Counted from the first letter of the stretch, positions 10,018-19,793 are shown. The stretch is DNA of 64,000 nt from Sphingomonadales bacterium (GCA_025362295.1 JANYGX010000023.1:40624-104623), one strand, 5' to 3'. Notes: generated by a model not told the origin, from the sequence alone. Made by a program: numbers and translations.

Positions 10018-10141
10018 GAACGGTAGATGCTGTCGAAATGTGTCAAACTCGTGTTAAATCAGAGTCTTGAAGAATTCCACTAGCGACTGTGACACGAAAA
10101 ACACACTGACTGATGTGTACGCGCGCTTTACCGTGAAAATG

Positions 10142-11386
10142 TTACGCTTCACCAAACAAGGCAAGAATGTTTTCCATTTCACTGTGTGGCAGGGGGAATT
10201 GTGTGCCGCCTTTTGGGGTAATCAATTGTGACGCTGGAATGCGGACAAGCTTCTGCTGAATATCATAAGCCGTACGCGCCGAGAGCCCGGCTTTCCAGCA
10301 CAGCGCCATCACGGCCTGCCCGTTTTTTGAGGCGATGATTTTATCAACGGATTTTTTGAAGCCCGTGGCCATGGCCAGGCCTTCAACTATGCTTTTGTGA
10401 TCACCCGCGCTCAACTGTGCTGCAACCCATGTGTTGTCAAATTGACCGCTGGCTATGGCATGTAAAGCGAGTGCATGAGCTGCGGTATCTTCATCACGCG
10501 CGAGATGCGCATTAACAGGCTCGGCGTCAATGCGGTGCTTGACGGATTTCAGAATCGAGTCCGCATCTTCGTTGCTAAGCACATGCGCAGCGAGCATCTG
10601 ATCGACCAGCGAGGCGGCAACAAATCCGGCAATGCGCCGCATCACACGTGTTGAAAGGCTGGCACGCAGGGCCAGTGGCTCATGCCAGCTTGGCACCGCC
10701 GGTGCGCTGTCAAGAATGGCATCAAGTGTGTCTTCGCGAATTTGCGCATTCCGATTGCCAAGCAATGTGGCAATCGCATCCACATCATTGCTGGTGGCCA
10801 GGGCTTCGGCAAGATCGCCACTGATCGGCGTGCGCCGGGCAATCGAGGAGAGCGCACCGCGCGTGCGGGACGCTGCGATAATTTCCTTGAGATCAGCATC
10901 ACCCAGCAATGGTGAATATTCAAGTATCGGACCACAGACAACCAGTTCATGATCGTTGGCCAACCGCCGGATTACGTCTTTGGGCACGTGGGGGCTGGAT
11001 TTGATAGCCTCAACCAGAAGTGCGCGCACTTTGGTGGCTTGGTCCTGTGCCAGTGTTTCCATGAGGCTTATGGCTTGCTCGCGAAGTTTTGTGCGCTCGC
11101 TTTCCGGCAGGCCAGGCACCAGTCGGCCAATTTTGCGAGCGAGTTCCGCACGCACATCTTCAGCGTCGTCAGAGACCAGAAAAGCGTCTGCCTGATACGG
11201 CGTCGCCGGGTTTCTGGCAACCAGCGCCCGAACATCCGTATTGCCTTTTTCAGCAAGATAATACAGCGCCTCACGCGGCGTGTCCGGATGGGCGGCAAGG
11301 TTTTGCCAATCGGCCCGGTTGCCGGTTTCCAGCGTTGCAATCAATTGGGCATACGGCAGATTATCATTGCTTGTTTTGTGTTTCAT
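10142..11386 (-). CDS. DUF2336 domain protein (HEAT-like helical repeats)
   Basis: 414-residue soluble all-alpha protein with no signal peptide or membrane segment. Regularly repeated helical units (for example DVRALVARNPATP, EDVRAELARKIG, KVRALLVEAIKSS) resemble HEAT or leucine-rich-variant repeats. This matches DUF2336, found almost only in Alphaproteobacteria and without an assigned biochemical role. The start codon lies five bases after the stop of the diguanylate cyclase gene, so the two are almost surely one operon and DUF2336 may work in the same signalling branch (inference). No good Shine-Dalgarno is seen, in keeping with coupled translation. Confidence 0.82.
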   Translation of the reverse strand: MKHKTSNDNLPYAQLIATLETGNRADWQNLAAHPDTPREALYYLAEKGNTDVRALVARNPATPYQADAFLVSDDAEDVRAELARKIGRLVPGLPESERTKLREQAISLMETLAQDQATKVRALLVEAIKSSPHVPKDVIRRLANDHELVVCGPILEYSPLLGDADLKEIIAASRTRGALSSIARRTPISGDLAEALATSNDVDAIATLLGNRNAQIREDTLDAILDSAPAVPSWHEPLALRASLSTRVMRRIAGFVAASLVDQMLAAHVLSNEDADSILKSVKHRIDAEPVNAHLARDEDTAAHALALHAIASGQFDNTWVAAQLSAGDHKSIVEGLAMATGFKKSVDKIIASKNGQAVMALCWKAGLSARTAYDIQQKLVRIPASQLITPKGGTQFPLPHSEMENILALFGEA

Positions 11387-11391
11387 ACAGG

Positions 11392-13014
11392 TTATCTGGC
11401 CCCAAAGATTTTAAGGCAGCCTCTGCCGCTGCGTTTGGCTTCATAAAGCGCTTCATCGGCACGCTTCAGCAAAATCTGCAAATCGCCAACCGGCGCTTCC
11501 CATGACGCCATACCGATAGAGAGCGATAACGGGACATCGGCATGGCCAAATCCATCACGGATTTTTTTGATACCTTTTTGGAGCGCTTTAGCAACACGTT
11601 CTGCCCCCACGGTTGTTGTGTTATCGAGCCAGACGACAAACTCATCGCCGCCAACGCGGGCCGGAAGATCGGTATCGCGCACTGTATCACGCAGCAAAGC
11701 ACCAACCGCCATCAAAGCCTGATCGCCGGCATGATGGCCCAGTGTATCATTGAGCACCTTGAAGTGATCAACATCGATCGCCAGCAGCGTGCCATTGCCA
11801 CCATGTCGCACCAGCTTGGCAAGGTGCCGCTGCATCTCACCGGAAAAAGCCCGGCGATTGGCAAGTCCGGTTAGCATATCGGTGAGTGACAGGCGATTGA
11901 GGCCGATGAGATGCTCGGCCTGTGCGGCCACCAAGGCAATCGTATCGGCCACGGTATCGAGTTCCTGACTCTCATCTTCAGTCCAGGCCGCATCATAGCG
12001 CCACAAGCGTAGCAGGCCGAATTGCTCACCGTTGGCGCGGCACTCTGTAGACATGACACAAGCCGTCGGGGCATTTTTGCTTAGAGCGGTTGCCTCCTGT
12101 TCCTTGCCAACGCGGACTCCGTTTCCGGTGCCGGTCAGCTCGCAGGCATCAGCGGCAAAATGGTCGCAAATTTTTTGCAGGGCATCTTTAATCATCAGTT
12201 TGCCGTCAAATTGATCACGCGCAGCCGCAAGCACTGCAAGTTGCAAGCCTTCCCGGCGGTTTGAGCGTTCAAGTGCAGCTGTGGCATGGCGCTCAGATGT
12301 TACATCCCGCGCAATAATCCGCGATCCGAACCATTGTTCAGCCCGCATGATTGGAGCCGTGACCACAGTGATGCAACGCTGCTCACCGGCACGATCCGTC
12401 AACCAGAGATCAATCGGCCCAACACGCTTTTCGCTGACCATAGCGGTGGCCGCTGTGCCCCAAAGCGTTATGGGCTGGTCGTTTAAGGCCCAAGGTTCAT
12501 ACCCGAGAGCACCTGCGGGGCTCACATAGCCAAAGCAGCCATTGGTATCGATTTCTATGCAGAAATCGCCCGCCGCTTCCGCAAGATCCTTGAACAGGGC
12601 GCGGCTGTCTTTCAGTGCGGAGATCAGATGGTCTTTGAGACTGGTCTCGACAGCTGTCCACAGCACGAGCATGTCATCCAGACCAAGCTGCACAGGAAAG
12701 GCCCTGGCACTGAAGCAGCGCTTGGGCTCACCGCTGGTGATCAGTTCCATTTCAATGGCTTGGTGATTGACCAGCACATCATGGCTGCTCTGCTGCAACA
12801 GCTGCCAGCACTGTGCATCATCCAGCAGCAAGGCGGCACTGGCATTTTTGTTGCAGAGCTGGCCGTGGGTGTTGATAGCAAAGGTTGGCCCAAGCCTCCC
12901 ATGAAACAAATGGCTTGCGTCGATTGCGATACGCGGCCCCTGCTTCACAAGCGAAGGCAGGTGATCACTTTCATCATATCGGGTCGCAACGACCAAGGAT
13001 TGTGCTTCTGACAT
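11392..13014 (-). CDS. PAS/GAF-containing GGDEF diguanylate cyclase
   Basis: 540-residue cytoplasmic enzyme predicted to make cyclic di-GMP from two GTP. The C-terminal ~165 residues form the GGDEF domain: SLTDMLTGLANRRAF at its start and the active site ARVGGDEFVVW. An intact RxxD inhibitory site (RDTD) ends five residues before GGDEF, so feedback inhibition by product is likely. Upstream are a PAS-like region (about 130-250, including the phrase CFGYVSPAGALGYEPWAL) and a GAF-like region (about 255-365). There is no transmembrane segment and no EAL domain. It is the first gene of an operon with DUF2336. Confidence 0.92.
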   Translation of the reverse strand: MSEAQSLVVATRYDESDHLPSLVKQGPRIAIDASHLFHGRLGPTFAINTHGQLCNKNASAALLLDDAQCWQLLQQSSHDVLVNHQAIEMELITSGEPKRCFSARAFPVQLGLDDMLVLWTAVETSLKDHLISALKDSRALFKDLAEAAGDFCIEIDTNGCFGYVSPAGALGYEPWALNDQPITLWGTAATAMVSEKRVGPIDLWLTDRAGEQRCITVVTAPIMRAEQWFGSRIIARDVTSERHATAALERSNRREGLQLAVLAAARDQFDGKLMIKDALQKICDHFAADACELTGTGNGVRVGKEQEATALSKNAPTACVMSTECRANGEQFGLLRLWRYDAAWTEDESQELDTVADTIALVAAQAEHLIGLNRLSLTDMLTGLANRRAFSGEMQRHLAKLVRHGGNGTLLAIDVDHFKVLNDTLGHHAGDQALMAVGALLRDTVRDTDLPARVGGDEFVVWLDNTTTVGAERVAKALQKGIKKIRDGFGHADVPLSLSIGMASWEAPVGDLQILLKRADEALYEAKRSGRGCLKIFGAR

Positions 13015-13075
13015 GCACGAATTGTAATACGCAGCGCTTAACAGGTGCTAAATGGAATGCTACAGATTGGCATAT

Positions 13076-13759
13076 ATGAAGCAAAATAATCTTTCACACA
13101 TAAACACCTGGATTTTTGATCTGGACAATACACTTTATGATCCAAAATATAACTTATTTGGTCAAATTGATGTGCGTATGGGTGAATATATCCAGAATAT
13201 CATGACTGTCGATGCGCCTGAAGCACGTCGCATCCAAAAGCATTACTTTCAGGAACATGGCACCACCCTGCGGGGTCTTATGGCTCATCAGGGTATCGAG
13301 CCACGGCATTTCCTTGATTATGTGCACGATATCGATGTCACCGTTCTGCCGCCAGACCTTGAGCTTGCACAGCAACTGGCTGATCTGCCGGGCCGCAAAC
13401 TGGTGTTCACCAATGGTGACGAGCCCTATGCAAGGCGTGTGATGAATCAGTTGCAAATCAGCGCTGCATTCGAAGCGGTGCATTGCATTATCGCCATGGA
13501 TTATCTCCCGAAGCCGGATGCACGCGCCTATGCAGGATTGCTCAGTGCGCACGCTGTCGATCCTGCACGGTCGATATTTTTTGAGGATATGGCGCGCAAC
13601 CTGTCGCCGGCAAAAGCCCTGGGCATGACAACCGTGTGGCTGGACAACGGATCTGAATGGGGTGACCGAGATGCCTTGCCCGACCATATTGATATTAAGA
13701 TACCCGGCCTACAGCCGTGGCTCAAACAGACGGTCGAACACCTGAAGGCACACACATGA
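13076..13759 (+). CDS. HAD-superfamily pyrimidine 5'-nucleotidase (SDT1-like)
   Basis: 227-residue haloacid-dehalogenase phosphatase. Motif I is [10 protein letters not shown] with the nucleophile Asp, motif II is VFTNGD, and motif III/IV is KPDARAYAG...[10 protein letters not shown]. The helical cap and length match the Sdt1/Phm8-like pyrimidine 5'-nucleotidase group. In many Alphaproteobacteria this gene directly precedes dapD, as here. The ATG at 13076 is preferred over one at 13052 because the latter adds eight non-conserved residues. Its TGA overlaps the dapD ATG. The substrate is inferred from family. Confidence 0.85.
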   Translation: MKQNNLSHINTWIFDLDNTLYDPKYNLFGQIDVRMGEYIQNIMTVDAPEARRIQKHYFQEHGTTLRGLMAHQGIEPRHFLDYVHDIDVTVLPPDLELAQQLADLPGRKLVFTNGDEPYARRVMNQLQISAAFEAVHCIIAMDYLPKPDARAYAGLLSAHAVDPARSIFFEDMARNLSPAKALGMTTVWLDNGSEWGDRDALPDHIDIKIPGLQPWLKQTVEHLKAHT

Positions 13760-14595
13760 GCGATCTTAAAACCACCATTGATCTCGCCTGGGATGATCGC
13801 ACAGCCGTGACGCTTGCAACAAAGGGCGCTGTGCGGGACGCAGTGGACACTGCCCTTGCCGGCCTTGATCGCGGCACATACCGCGTGGCTGAAAAAAAGG
13901 ATGGCACATGGGTGGTGCATCAGTGGCTTAAAAAAGCCGTGCTATTGTCGTTCCGGTTGAATGACATGGCAGAAATTTCCGGTGGCCCAGGTGGCGAAGC
14001 GCCGTGGTGGGACAAAGTGGCCTCCAAATTTTCCGGCTGGGGCGAACAGCAGTTTCGTGCTGCTGGTTTTCGCGCTGTGCCTGGCTCGATCGTGCGCCAC
14101 GGTGCCTATGTGGCACCAGGCGCTGTGCTGATGCCAAGCTTCATCAATCTTGGCGCTCATGTCGGGGCCAACACGATGGTTGATACCTGGGTGACAATTG
14201 GTTCATGTGCTCAGGTCGGTGCCAATGTGCATGTGTCCGGCGGGGTTGGTATCGGCGGGGTGCTGGAACCCTTGCAGGCTGGGCCGGTTATTATCGAGGA
14301 TGATTGTTTTATCGGCGCGCGCTCTGAGGTTGCCGAAGGTGTTATTGTCGAACAGGGGGCAGTGCTCTCCATGGGGGTGTATCTTGGTGCATCAACCAAA
14401 ATCATTGATCGCAGCAGCGGCAAAATTTTTGTTGGCCGCGTGCCCGCCTATGCGGTTGTGGTGCCGGGGTCGCTGCCGGGCAAGCCGCTCCCCGACGGCA
14501 CACCGGGGCCGGGCTTGTATTGCGCGGTGATTGTCAAACGGGTGGACGCGCAAACGCGAGCAAAGACCGGCATCAACGAGCTGTTGCGTGATTGA
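13756..14595 (+). CDS. dapD: Tetrahydrodipicolinate N-succinyltransferase
   Basis: 279-residue enzyme of the succinylase branch of lysine and diaminopimelate synthesis, using succinyl-CoA. The central part shows the left-handed beta-helix hexapeptide pattern (for example [23 protein letters not shown]) with the characteristic [15 protein letters not shown] block. The start overlaps the stop of the nucleotidase gene by ATGA, which places it at 13756. It works in the same pathway as dapE 50 bp downstream. Confidence 0.97.
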   Translation: MSDLKTTIDLAWDDRTAVTLATKGAVRDAVDTALAGLDRGTYRVAEKKDGTWVVHQWLKKAVLLSFRLNDMAEISGGPGGEAPWWDKVASKFSGWGEQQFRAAGFRAVPGSIVRHGAYVAPGAVLMPSFINLGAHVGANTMVDTWVTIGSCAQVGANVHVSGGVGIGGVLEPLQAGPVIIEDDCFIGARSEVAEGVIVEQGAVLSMGVYLGASTKIIDRSSGKIFVGRVPAYAVVVPGSLPGKPLPDGTPGPGLYCAVIVKRVDAQTRAKTGINELLRD

Positions 14596-14615
14596 GATGA
14601 TAGCGCAAAACATAA

Positions 14616-14639
14616 TCCTCTCCCTCAAGTGTGGGAGGA
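14616..14639 (+). promoter_or_regulatory. Palindromic element, copy 3, containing the dapE ribosome-binding site
   Basis: Imperfect inverted repeat TCCTCTCCC / GTGGGAGGA (seven pairs, two-base bulge) between dapD and dapE. Its right arm is the GGGAGGA Shine-Dalgarno of dapE, so pairing would hide the ribosome site. It is related to the elements at 5522 and 8960. Confidence 0.5.
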
Positions 14640-14645
14640 ATGACT

Positions 14646-15794
14646 GTGGCTGATATGATGACCATCAATCCCATAGCTTTCGCCCAATCGCTCATTCGCT
14701 GTCCATCGGTCACACCCGAAGATGCCGGTGCGCTCGACTTGCTTACAACCACACTCACTGGCCTTGGCTTCACCTGCAACCGGCTGAGCTTTGGCGACGC
14801 ACCGAACGGTCCAGTCGATAACCTCTATGCACGCATTGGCACGGGTCAGCCGCACTTTTGCTTTGCTGGCCATACCGATGTTGTGCCTGCTGGAGACCTT
14901 GCGCAATGGTCGGTTGATCCGTTCGCTGCAACAATCAGCGATGGGATGCTGGTGGGTCGCGGTGCCAACGATATGAAAGGTGCGATTGCTGCGTTTGTAT
15001 GCGCTGCAGCCGCAAAGATAAATCAGGGCTTCAAAGGCAGTTTAAGCTTGCTCATCACGGGCGACGAAGAGGGCCCGGCAGAATTTGGCACTGTCAAGGT
15101 GCTGGAGTGGATGCAGGCGCAGGGCGAATTGCCGGATCACTGCGTTGTCGGTGAACCCACATCCGCGCGGCGGCTTGGCGACATGATCAAGATTGGCAGG
15201 CGCGGCAGCATGAACGTGCACATCACCGTGCTCGGCGCGCAAGGCCATGTGGCCTATCCTGATCGCGGCGATAACCCGATCACGCGGCTGGTGCGGCTGC
15301 TGAACGAACTGAAACAAAAAACACTCGACACCGGCAATGCGCATTTTCAAGCGTCCAATTTGGAGGTCACGGATATTGCTGTTGGCAATCACATAGACAA
15401 CATGCTTCCGGCAACAGCGCGCGCGCGGCTGAATATTCGCTTTAATACCGAACATACCGGCAGCGAGCTTAGCGCGTGGATCAAACAGGTGGTAAGTGAC
15501 CATGCACCGCGTCATGAACTTGATATCAGGATTTCCGGTGAGGCCTTTCTCACCCAGCCGTGCAGTCTATCCGATATGATCATTGAAGCCATCAAAACAG
15601 AGACAGGTATGATGCCTGAACTTTCCACCACTGGCGGCACATCGGATGCACGGTTTATAAAGGCTGTGTGTCCGGTGGTTGAGTGCGGGCTGGTCGGGCT
15701 TTCCATGCACAAGGTTGATGAGCAGGTGCCGATTGCTGATATCGAGGCGCTATCGCGCGTATATAAAGCTATTCTTGATCGGTATTTTGTATGA
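14646..15794 (+). CDS. dapE: Succinyl-diaminopimelate desuccinylase
   Basis: About 382 residues, M20 family di-zinc hydrolase that releases succinate from N-succinyl-LL-diaminopimelate. Metal and catalytic residues are visible in FAGHTDVVPAGD, GANDMKGAIAAF, TGDEEGPAEFGT, VGEPTSARRLGD and LSMHKVDEQV. Start choice: ATG at 14640 directly abuts the GGAGGA sequence, while GTG at 14646 sits six bases after it at the ideal distance, so I take GTG 14646; ATG 14655 is another option. The stop overlaps the start of the YIP1 gene (ATGA). Confidence 0.95.
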   Translation: MADMMTINPIAFAQSLIRCPSVTPEDAGALDLLTTTLTGLGFTCNRLSFGDAPNGPVDNLYARIGTGQPHFCFAGHTDVVPAGDLAQWSVDPFAATISDGMLVGRGANDMKGAIAAFVCAAAAKINQGFKGSLSLLITGDEEGPAEFGTVKVLEWMQAQGELPDHCVVGEPTSARRLGDMIKIGRRGSMNVHITVLGAQGHVAYPDRGDNPITRLVRLLNELKQKTLDTGNAHFQASNLEVTDIAVGNHIDNMLPATARARLNIRFNTEHTGSELSAWIKQVVSDHAPRHELDIRISGEAFLTQPCSLSDMIIEAIKTETGMMPELSTTGGTSDARFIKAVCPVVECGLVGLSMHKVDEQVPIADIEALSRVYKAILDRYFV

Positions 15795-16387
15795 TTAAAA
15801 ACATAGAACATAATATTTTATATGCGTGGCATTTGCTGGTGGGCAAGCAGGCAGCGCTCAAACACATGATGTTTGGGCGCGAGGCCGTGCAACACTCGTG
15901 GTATGCAGTGTTGCTCGCTGTGCCGTTTCTGGTGCTCAATGCCTTTGCCGGCAAAGTGAGCGGACCGGTGATTGCCGAGATGGCGAAAATCAAGAATTAT
16001 GTTGTGCCGTCGCTTGCGATGACGATGGTCATAGCTGTGGCTGCATGGATAATCGGCATTATGGTGCAGCGTTCCATGGCCGTTCTGCTGGGTCGGAAAA
16101 ACAAGGCCGATGTTATCGTGGTGGTCAATAACTGGTTGCGGTTATTGATCAATTTCATCGGTGCGCCAATCAGCCTGTTGGTGGCCGTGCATTGGCTAAG
16201 CCCCAGTATAGCTCTGTTCATTGGATTTTGTTTGAGCGTCTATATGCTCGCCCTGATCACCTGGATCAACGGCATCATCCTCGACGTCAGCTGGTGGCGC
16301 GCCTCAGCCATCACGCTTGCCGTTTTGTCTTCCGAATTTGTTGTGATCCAGTCGGTTTATATTCTCTCTGGTGGTGCCAAACCATGA
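15791..16387 (+). CDS. YIP1-family integral membrane protein
   Basis: 198 residues with about five hydrophobic segments (near 40-58, 75-95, 118-137, 140-160 and 172-190), including FLVLNAFAGKVSGPVIAEM and LLINFIGAPISLLVAVHWL. The layout matches the bacterial Yip1 domain family, whose function is unknown. It is locked into the operon by ATGA overlaps with dapE upstream and the GST gene downstream. No catalytic motif is seen. Confidence 0.72.
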   Translation: MIKNIEHNILYAWHLLVGKQAALKHMMFGREAVQHSWYAVLLAVPFLVLNAFAGKVSGPVIAEMAKIKNYVVPSLAMTMVIAVAAWIIGIMVQRSMAVLLGRKNKADVIVVVNNWLRLLINFIGAPISLLVAVHWLSPSIALFIGFCLSVYMLALITWINGIILDVSWWRASAITLAVLSSEFVVIQSVYILSGGAKP

Positions 16388-17004
16388 AACTTTATGATTA
16401 CTTCAGGTCATCGGCAAGCTACCGTGTCCGCATCGGTCTTGCCCTGAAGAACCTGCCATTTGAGGACGTGATGATAGACTTGCGCACTGGTGCGCAGAAC
16501 GATGCCACCTACACCAGCATCGCGGCATCAGGTCTGGTGCCAGCGCTGGTGACAGACGACGGGGCCGTGCTTGGCCAGTCGCTGGCGATGCTGCGCTATC
16601 TTGACCGGTTGCACCCTGAGCCCGCCCTGTTTCCTGCAGACCCGTTGCAGGAGGCTTATGCCATGGAAATGGCACTCACCATTGCGTGCGATATTCATCC
16701 GCTCAACAATTTGAGGGTGCTGCAGTATGTGCAGCATGACCTTGGCGTAGATCAATCTGCAAAAGACAAATGGTACAGTCACTGGGTGCAAAAAGGCTTT
16801 GCGACTCTTGAACGGCTGGTGTCGCAGCGTGGCGGTGAATATTGTCTGGGTCATACGCTGTCGATTGCCGATGTGTGTCTGGCACCGCAGATGCTCAATG
16901 CTAGACGTTTCAAGGTAGATATATCAGCGTTTCCAAAACTGCTGGCCATCGATGCACGCCTGATGGTGCTTGATGCCTTCAGGAAAGCTGCACCAGACTC
17001 GTGA
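16384..17004 (+). CDS. maiA: Maleylacetoacetate isomerase / zeta-class glutathione S-transferase
   Basis: 206 residues. The N-terminal thioredoxin fold begins MKLYDYFRSSASYRVRIGLALK, which holds the zeta-class SSxSxRVRIAL glutathione motif; the SSCx cysteine is replaced here (SSAS). A helical C-terminal domain with HPLNNLRVLQY follows, also zeta-class. The family isomerises maleylacetoacetate in tyrosine breakdown, but no other genes of that pathway are in the window, so the true substrate is open. The start is fixed by an ATGA overlap with the YIP1 gene. Confidence 0.82.
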   Translation: MKLYDYFRSSASYRVRIGLALKNLPFEDVMIDLRTGAQNDATYTSIAASGLVPALVTDDGAVLGQSLAMLRYLDRLHPEPALFPADPLQEAYAMEMALTIACDIHPLNNLRVLQYVQHDLGVDQSAKDKWYSHWVQKGFATLERLVSQRGGEYCLGHTLSIADVCLAPQMLNARRFKVDISAFPKLLAIDARLMVLDAFRKAAPDS

Positions 17005-17023
17005 TACCAGAAAGGGTAGTTCT

Positions 17024-19087
17024 ATGCTTCGGATATTTTTTATTATGATGGTCCTCTCTACTGCCGCTGCTGCACAACCGGCTGATGATTCTCATCAGTG
17101 GCTTGAAGATGTATCTGGTGCAAAAGCTATCGCGTGGGTGAAAGCCCGCAATGCTGAAACACTGACGGTTCTCGAAGCCTCGACGCATTTTGCCAGCTAT
17201 CGCGACCGGGCACTTGCCATACTGGAGGACAAACACCGCATTGCCTACCCGACGATCCAGGCAAATCATGTCACCAACTTCTGGCAGGATGAGGTGCATG
17301 TGCGCGGCATCTGGCGGCAGGCAAGCCGTCAGTCGTATCTGAGTGGGGCACCAGCGTGGACAACGGTTATTGATCTTGATGCGCTTGGCAAAGCCGAAGG
17401 CCGCAACTGGGTATGGAAAGGCGCTGATTGCCTGGCGCCGGATTATGCCCGCTGTCTTATTTCGCTTTCGGATGGTGGCCGCGATTCTGTCGAGGTGCGT
17501 GAATTTGACATGAACAGCAAAAGTTTTGTCAAGGGTGGTTTTTTCATCCCCGATGCCAAACAGGATATCAGCTGGTGGGACAGCAACACGCTGTCTGTCG
17601 GCACCAACTGGGGTGAGGGGTCACTCACCACGTCCGGTTATCCGCGTCAGCTGAAACTTTGGCATCGCGGCACAACGCTTGCCAGTGCAGTGCCGCTGGC
17701 GGAAACGGCTGCGTCAAGCGTTTCCATTTCAGCGCTTGTGGCGCATGATAAAGGTCGTCATGACCACATGGTTTATGAAGGGTTGAATTTCTTTTCCGGC
17801 AAACTTCTTCATGTGACACCGGACGGGCGAAAAATTCCGTCGCCGCTGCCAGACGATGCTGATATCAAGGGCGTCAGTGCTGGCGCAGTGCTCGCGTTAC
17901 TGCGCACAGGCTTTGGCGGATATGCCAGCGGTTCACTGGTGTCCTACGCTATTGATCCTCTGGTTGGCACTGGCAAAACCACACTTGAGCTGGTTTATGC
18001 ACCGGGCGACAAGGCTTCAATCACTGAAGTGCAGGCGGCAAAATCTGTGATTTATATTGCAACACTTGATACGGTGACGGGGCGGCTGAAAGCAGCAACA
18101 CATGGTTCATCAGGCTGGACTGTCAAAGACATCTCCATGCCGGCTAATGGTGATGTGACGCTGGTATCGGCCAGCGATACAGATGATATGTTGTTTGCGC
18201 ATTTCGCCGGGTTTACCACGCCGGACACACTATATGCTGTCGGCTTAGCAGCGCCGAAAGTGGTTGCCGCCTTGCCCGCCCGGTTTGATGCTGGAAAATT
18301 CGAAGTTTTGCAGAAATTTGCCATATCAAAAGACGGCACCAGCATTCCTTATTTTATCATCAGGCCAAAAGGCAGCACCGGTCCGCTGCCGACCTGGCAA
18401 TATGGCTATGGTGGTTTTGAGGTTTCAATCACACCGTCTTATGTGGGGCCCGCTGTGCAATTCTGGCTGGAGGAGGGCAACCAGTATGTGGTGGCGAACA
18501 TTCGCGGTGGCGGCGAGTTCGGCCCGGCCTGGCATCAGGCAGCACTAAAGCAAAACCGTCAGCGCGCCTATGATGATTTTCATGCCGTGGCGGAGGATCT
18601 GATCAGTCGCAAACTCACCACAGCAAAGCAGCTGGGCATTGACGGTCGCTCCAATGGCGGGCTGCTGATGGGCGTCGCCTACACCCAGCGACCGGATTTA
18701 TATCATGCCGTGCTGATGGGCGTGCCGCTGGCGGACATGAAGCGCTACAATCATCTGCTGGCGGGGGCATCGTGGATGGATGAATACGGCAACCCAGATG
18801 ATCCTGCCGACTGGGCCTATATCTCAAAATATTCGCCTTATCAGAATATCAAAAAAGACGTGACCTATCCGAAAGTGTTTTTTTATACCTCAACCAAGGA
18901 TGACCGCGTTCACCCCGGCCACGCGCGTAAAATGGCAGCGCGGATGATGGAGTATGGCAAACCGTTTTTCTATTACGAGAATATCGAAGGTGGCCATGCC
19001 GGTGTCGCCAATCTCAAGGAAAATGCGTATCGCGCCGCCCTTATGGTATCATACATGAACCGCGAACTCAAAGACATCGACAAATAG
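17024..19087 (+). CDS. Prolyl oligopeptidase family serine peptidase (S9A)
   Basis: 687 residues with an N-terminal signal peptide (MLRIFFIMMVLSTAAAAQ), so it is probably periplasmic. Residues to about 410 form the seven-bladed propeller, and the rest is an alpha/beta hydrolase. The catalytic triad is Ser543 in GRSNGG, Asp626/627 in KDDRVHP and His658 in EGGHAG. The usual GGSNGG elbow is GRSNGG here, as in several bacterial homologues. It hydrolyses short proline-containing peptides by family inference. An AAAGGG Shine-Dalgarno precedes the ATG at 17024. Confidence 0.9.
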   Translation: MLRIFFIMMVLSTAAAAQPADDSHQWLEDVSGAKAIAWVKARNAETLTVLEASTHFASYRDRALAILEDKHRIAYPTIQANHVTNFWQDEVHVRGIWRQASRQSYLSGAPAWTTVIDLDALGKAEGRNWVWKGADCLAPDYARCLISLSDGGRDSVEVREFDMNSKSFVKGGFFIPDAKQDISWWDSNTLSVGTNWGEGSLTTSGYPRQLKLWHRGTTLASAVPLAETAASSVSISALVAHDKGRHDHMVYEGLNFFSGKLLHVTPDGRKIPSPLPDDADIKGVSAGAVLALLRTGFGGYASGSLVSYAIDPLVGTGKTTLELVYAPGDKASITEVQAAKSVIYIATLDTVTGRLKAATHGSSGWTVKDISMPANGDVTLVSASDTDDMLFAHFAGFTTPDTLYAVGLAAPKVVAALPARFDAGKFEVLQKFAISKDGTSIPYFIIRPKGSTGPLPTWQYGYGGFEVSITPSYVGPAVQFWLEEGNQYVVANIRGGGEFGPAWHQAALKQNRQRAYDDFHAVAEDLISRKLTTAKQLGIDGRSNGGLLMGVAYTQRPDLYHAVLMGVPLADMKRYNHLLAGASWMDEYGNPDDPADWAYISKYSPYQNIKKDVTYPKVFFYTSTKDDRVHPGHARKMAARMMEYGKPFFYYENIEGGHAGVANLKENAYRAALMVSYMNRELKDIDK

Positions 19088-19097
19088 CAAGACCGTC

Positions 19098-19793
19098 ATG
19101 CGACCAGATATTCAGACGCTGCAACACTATTATGCAAGCCCTGCGGGTCGCAAGATACAAATGCGCCTGATTGACGTGTTGCAGCCTTTGCTCACCCGGC
19201 ACAAACAGGCACGGCTGCTTGGGCTTGGTTATGCAGCCCCCTTTTTGAACGGGCTGGCGGAGTCCACCGAGCGTGTGGTGCTCGCCATGCAGGCAAGCCA
19301 GGGGGCCCAGCGCTGGCCAGAGGCCGGTGGCAATTGTGCCTGTCTCGTTGAAGACAAATCCCTGCCATTTGCCGATAGCCTGTTTGATCAGGTGCTGGTG
19401 GTCCATGCGCTTGAATTCGCTGGGCCTGCACGGCGTATGCTGCGTGAGTTGTGGCGTGTGCTGGCACCGGGTGGTACGCTTGTGTTTATCGTGCCAAACC
19501 GCACCAGTTTGCTCATGCTGGCATCAAAATCGCCTTTTTCGAGCGGCGAGCCCTACACACGCCAGCAATTGTATACGCTGCTCACCGATGCGTTGTTTCA
19601 GCCCCTTGCGTGGCAGACAGCACTCACCTTGCCATCGCTGCCTGGCGGTCATGCTGTTGACAGCGTGCTCAGTCAATCGGGCCTTGGCGGGGTACATATC
19701 GTCAAGGCCGGCAAACAAGTCGGTGCCATTCCAAAACCTATGGTGCGGGCCGGTGGTCGGCGTATCATGGTCGCCACAGGCGCAAGCGCGTGA
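19098..19793 (+). CDS. Class I SAM-dependent methyltransferase
   Basis: 231 residues, methyltransferase-11-type fold. The N-terminus (DIQTLQHYYASPAGRKIQ) and the first glycine loop (ARLLGLGYAAPFL) match an alphaproteobacterial group. Motif II LPFADSLFDQVLVVHALEF and motif III LRELWRVLAPGGTLVFIVPN are clear. The substrate is unknown. It opens the coupled array running to the asparaginase gene, and its TGA overlaps the GTG start of the PspF-like gene. Confidence 0.85.
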   Translation: MRPDIQTLQHYYASPAGRKIQMRLIDVLQPLLTRHKQARLLGLGYAAPFLNGLAESTERVVLAMQASQGAQRWPEAGGNCACLVEDKSLPFADSLFDQVLVVHALEFAGPARRMLRELWRVLAPGGTLVFIVPNRTSLLMLASKSPFSSGEPYTRQQLYTLLTDALFQPLAWQTALTLPSLPGGHAVDSVLSQSGLGGVHIVKAGKQVGAIPKPMVRAGGRRIMVATGASA

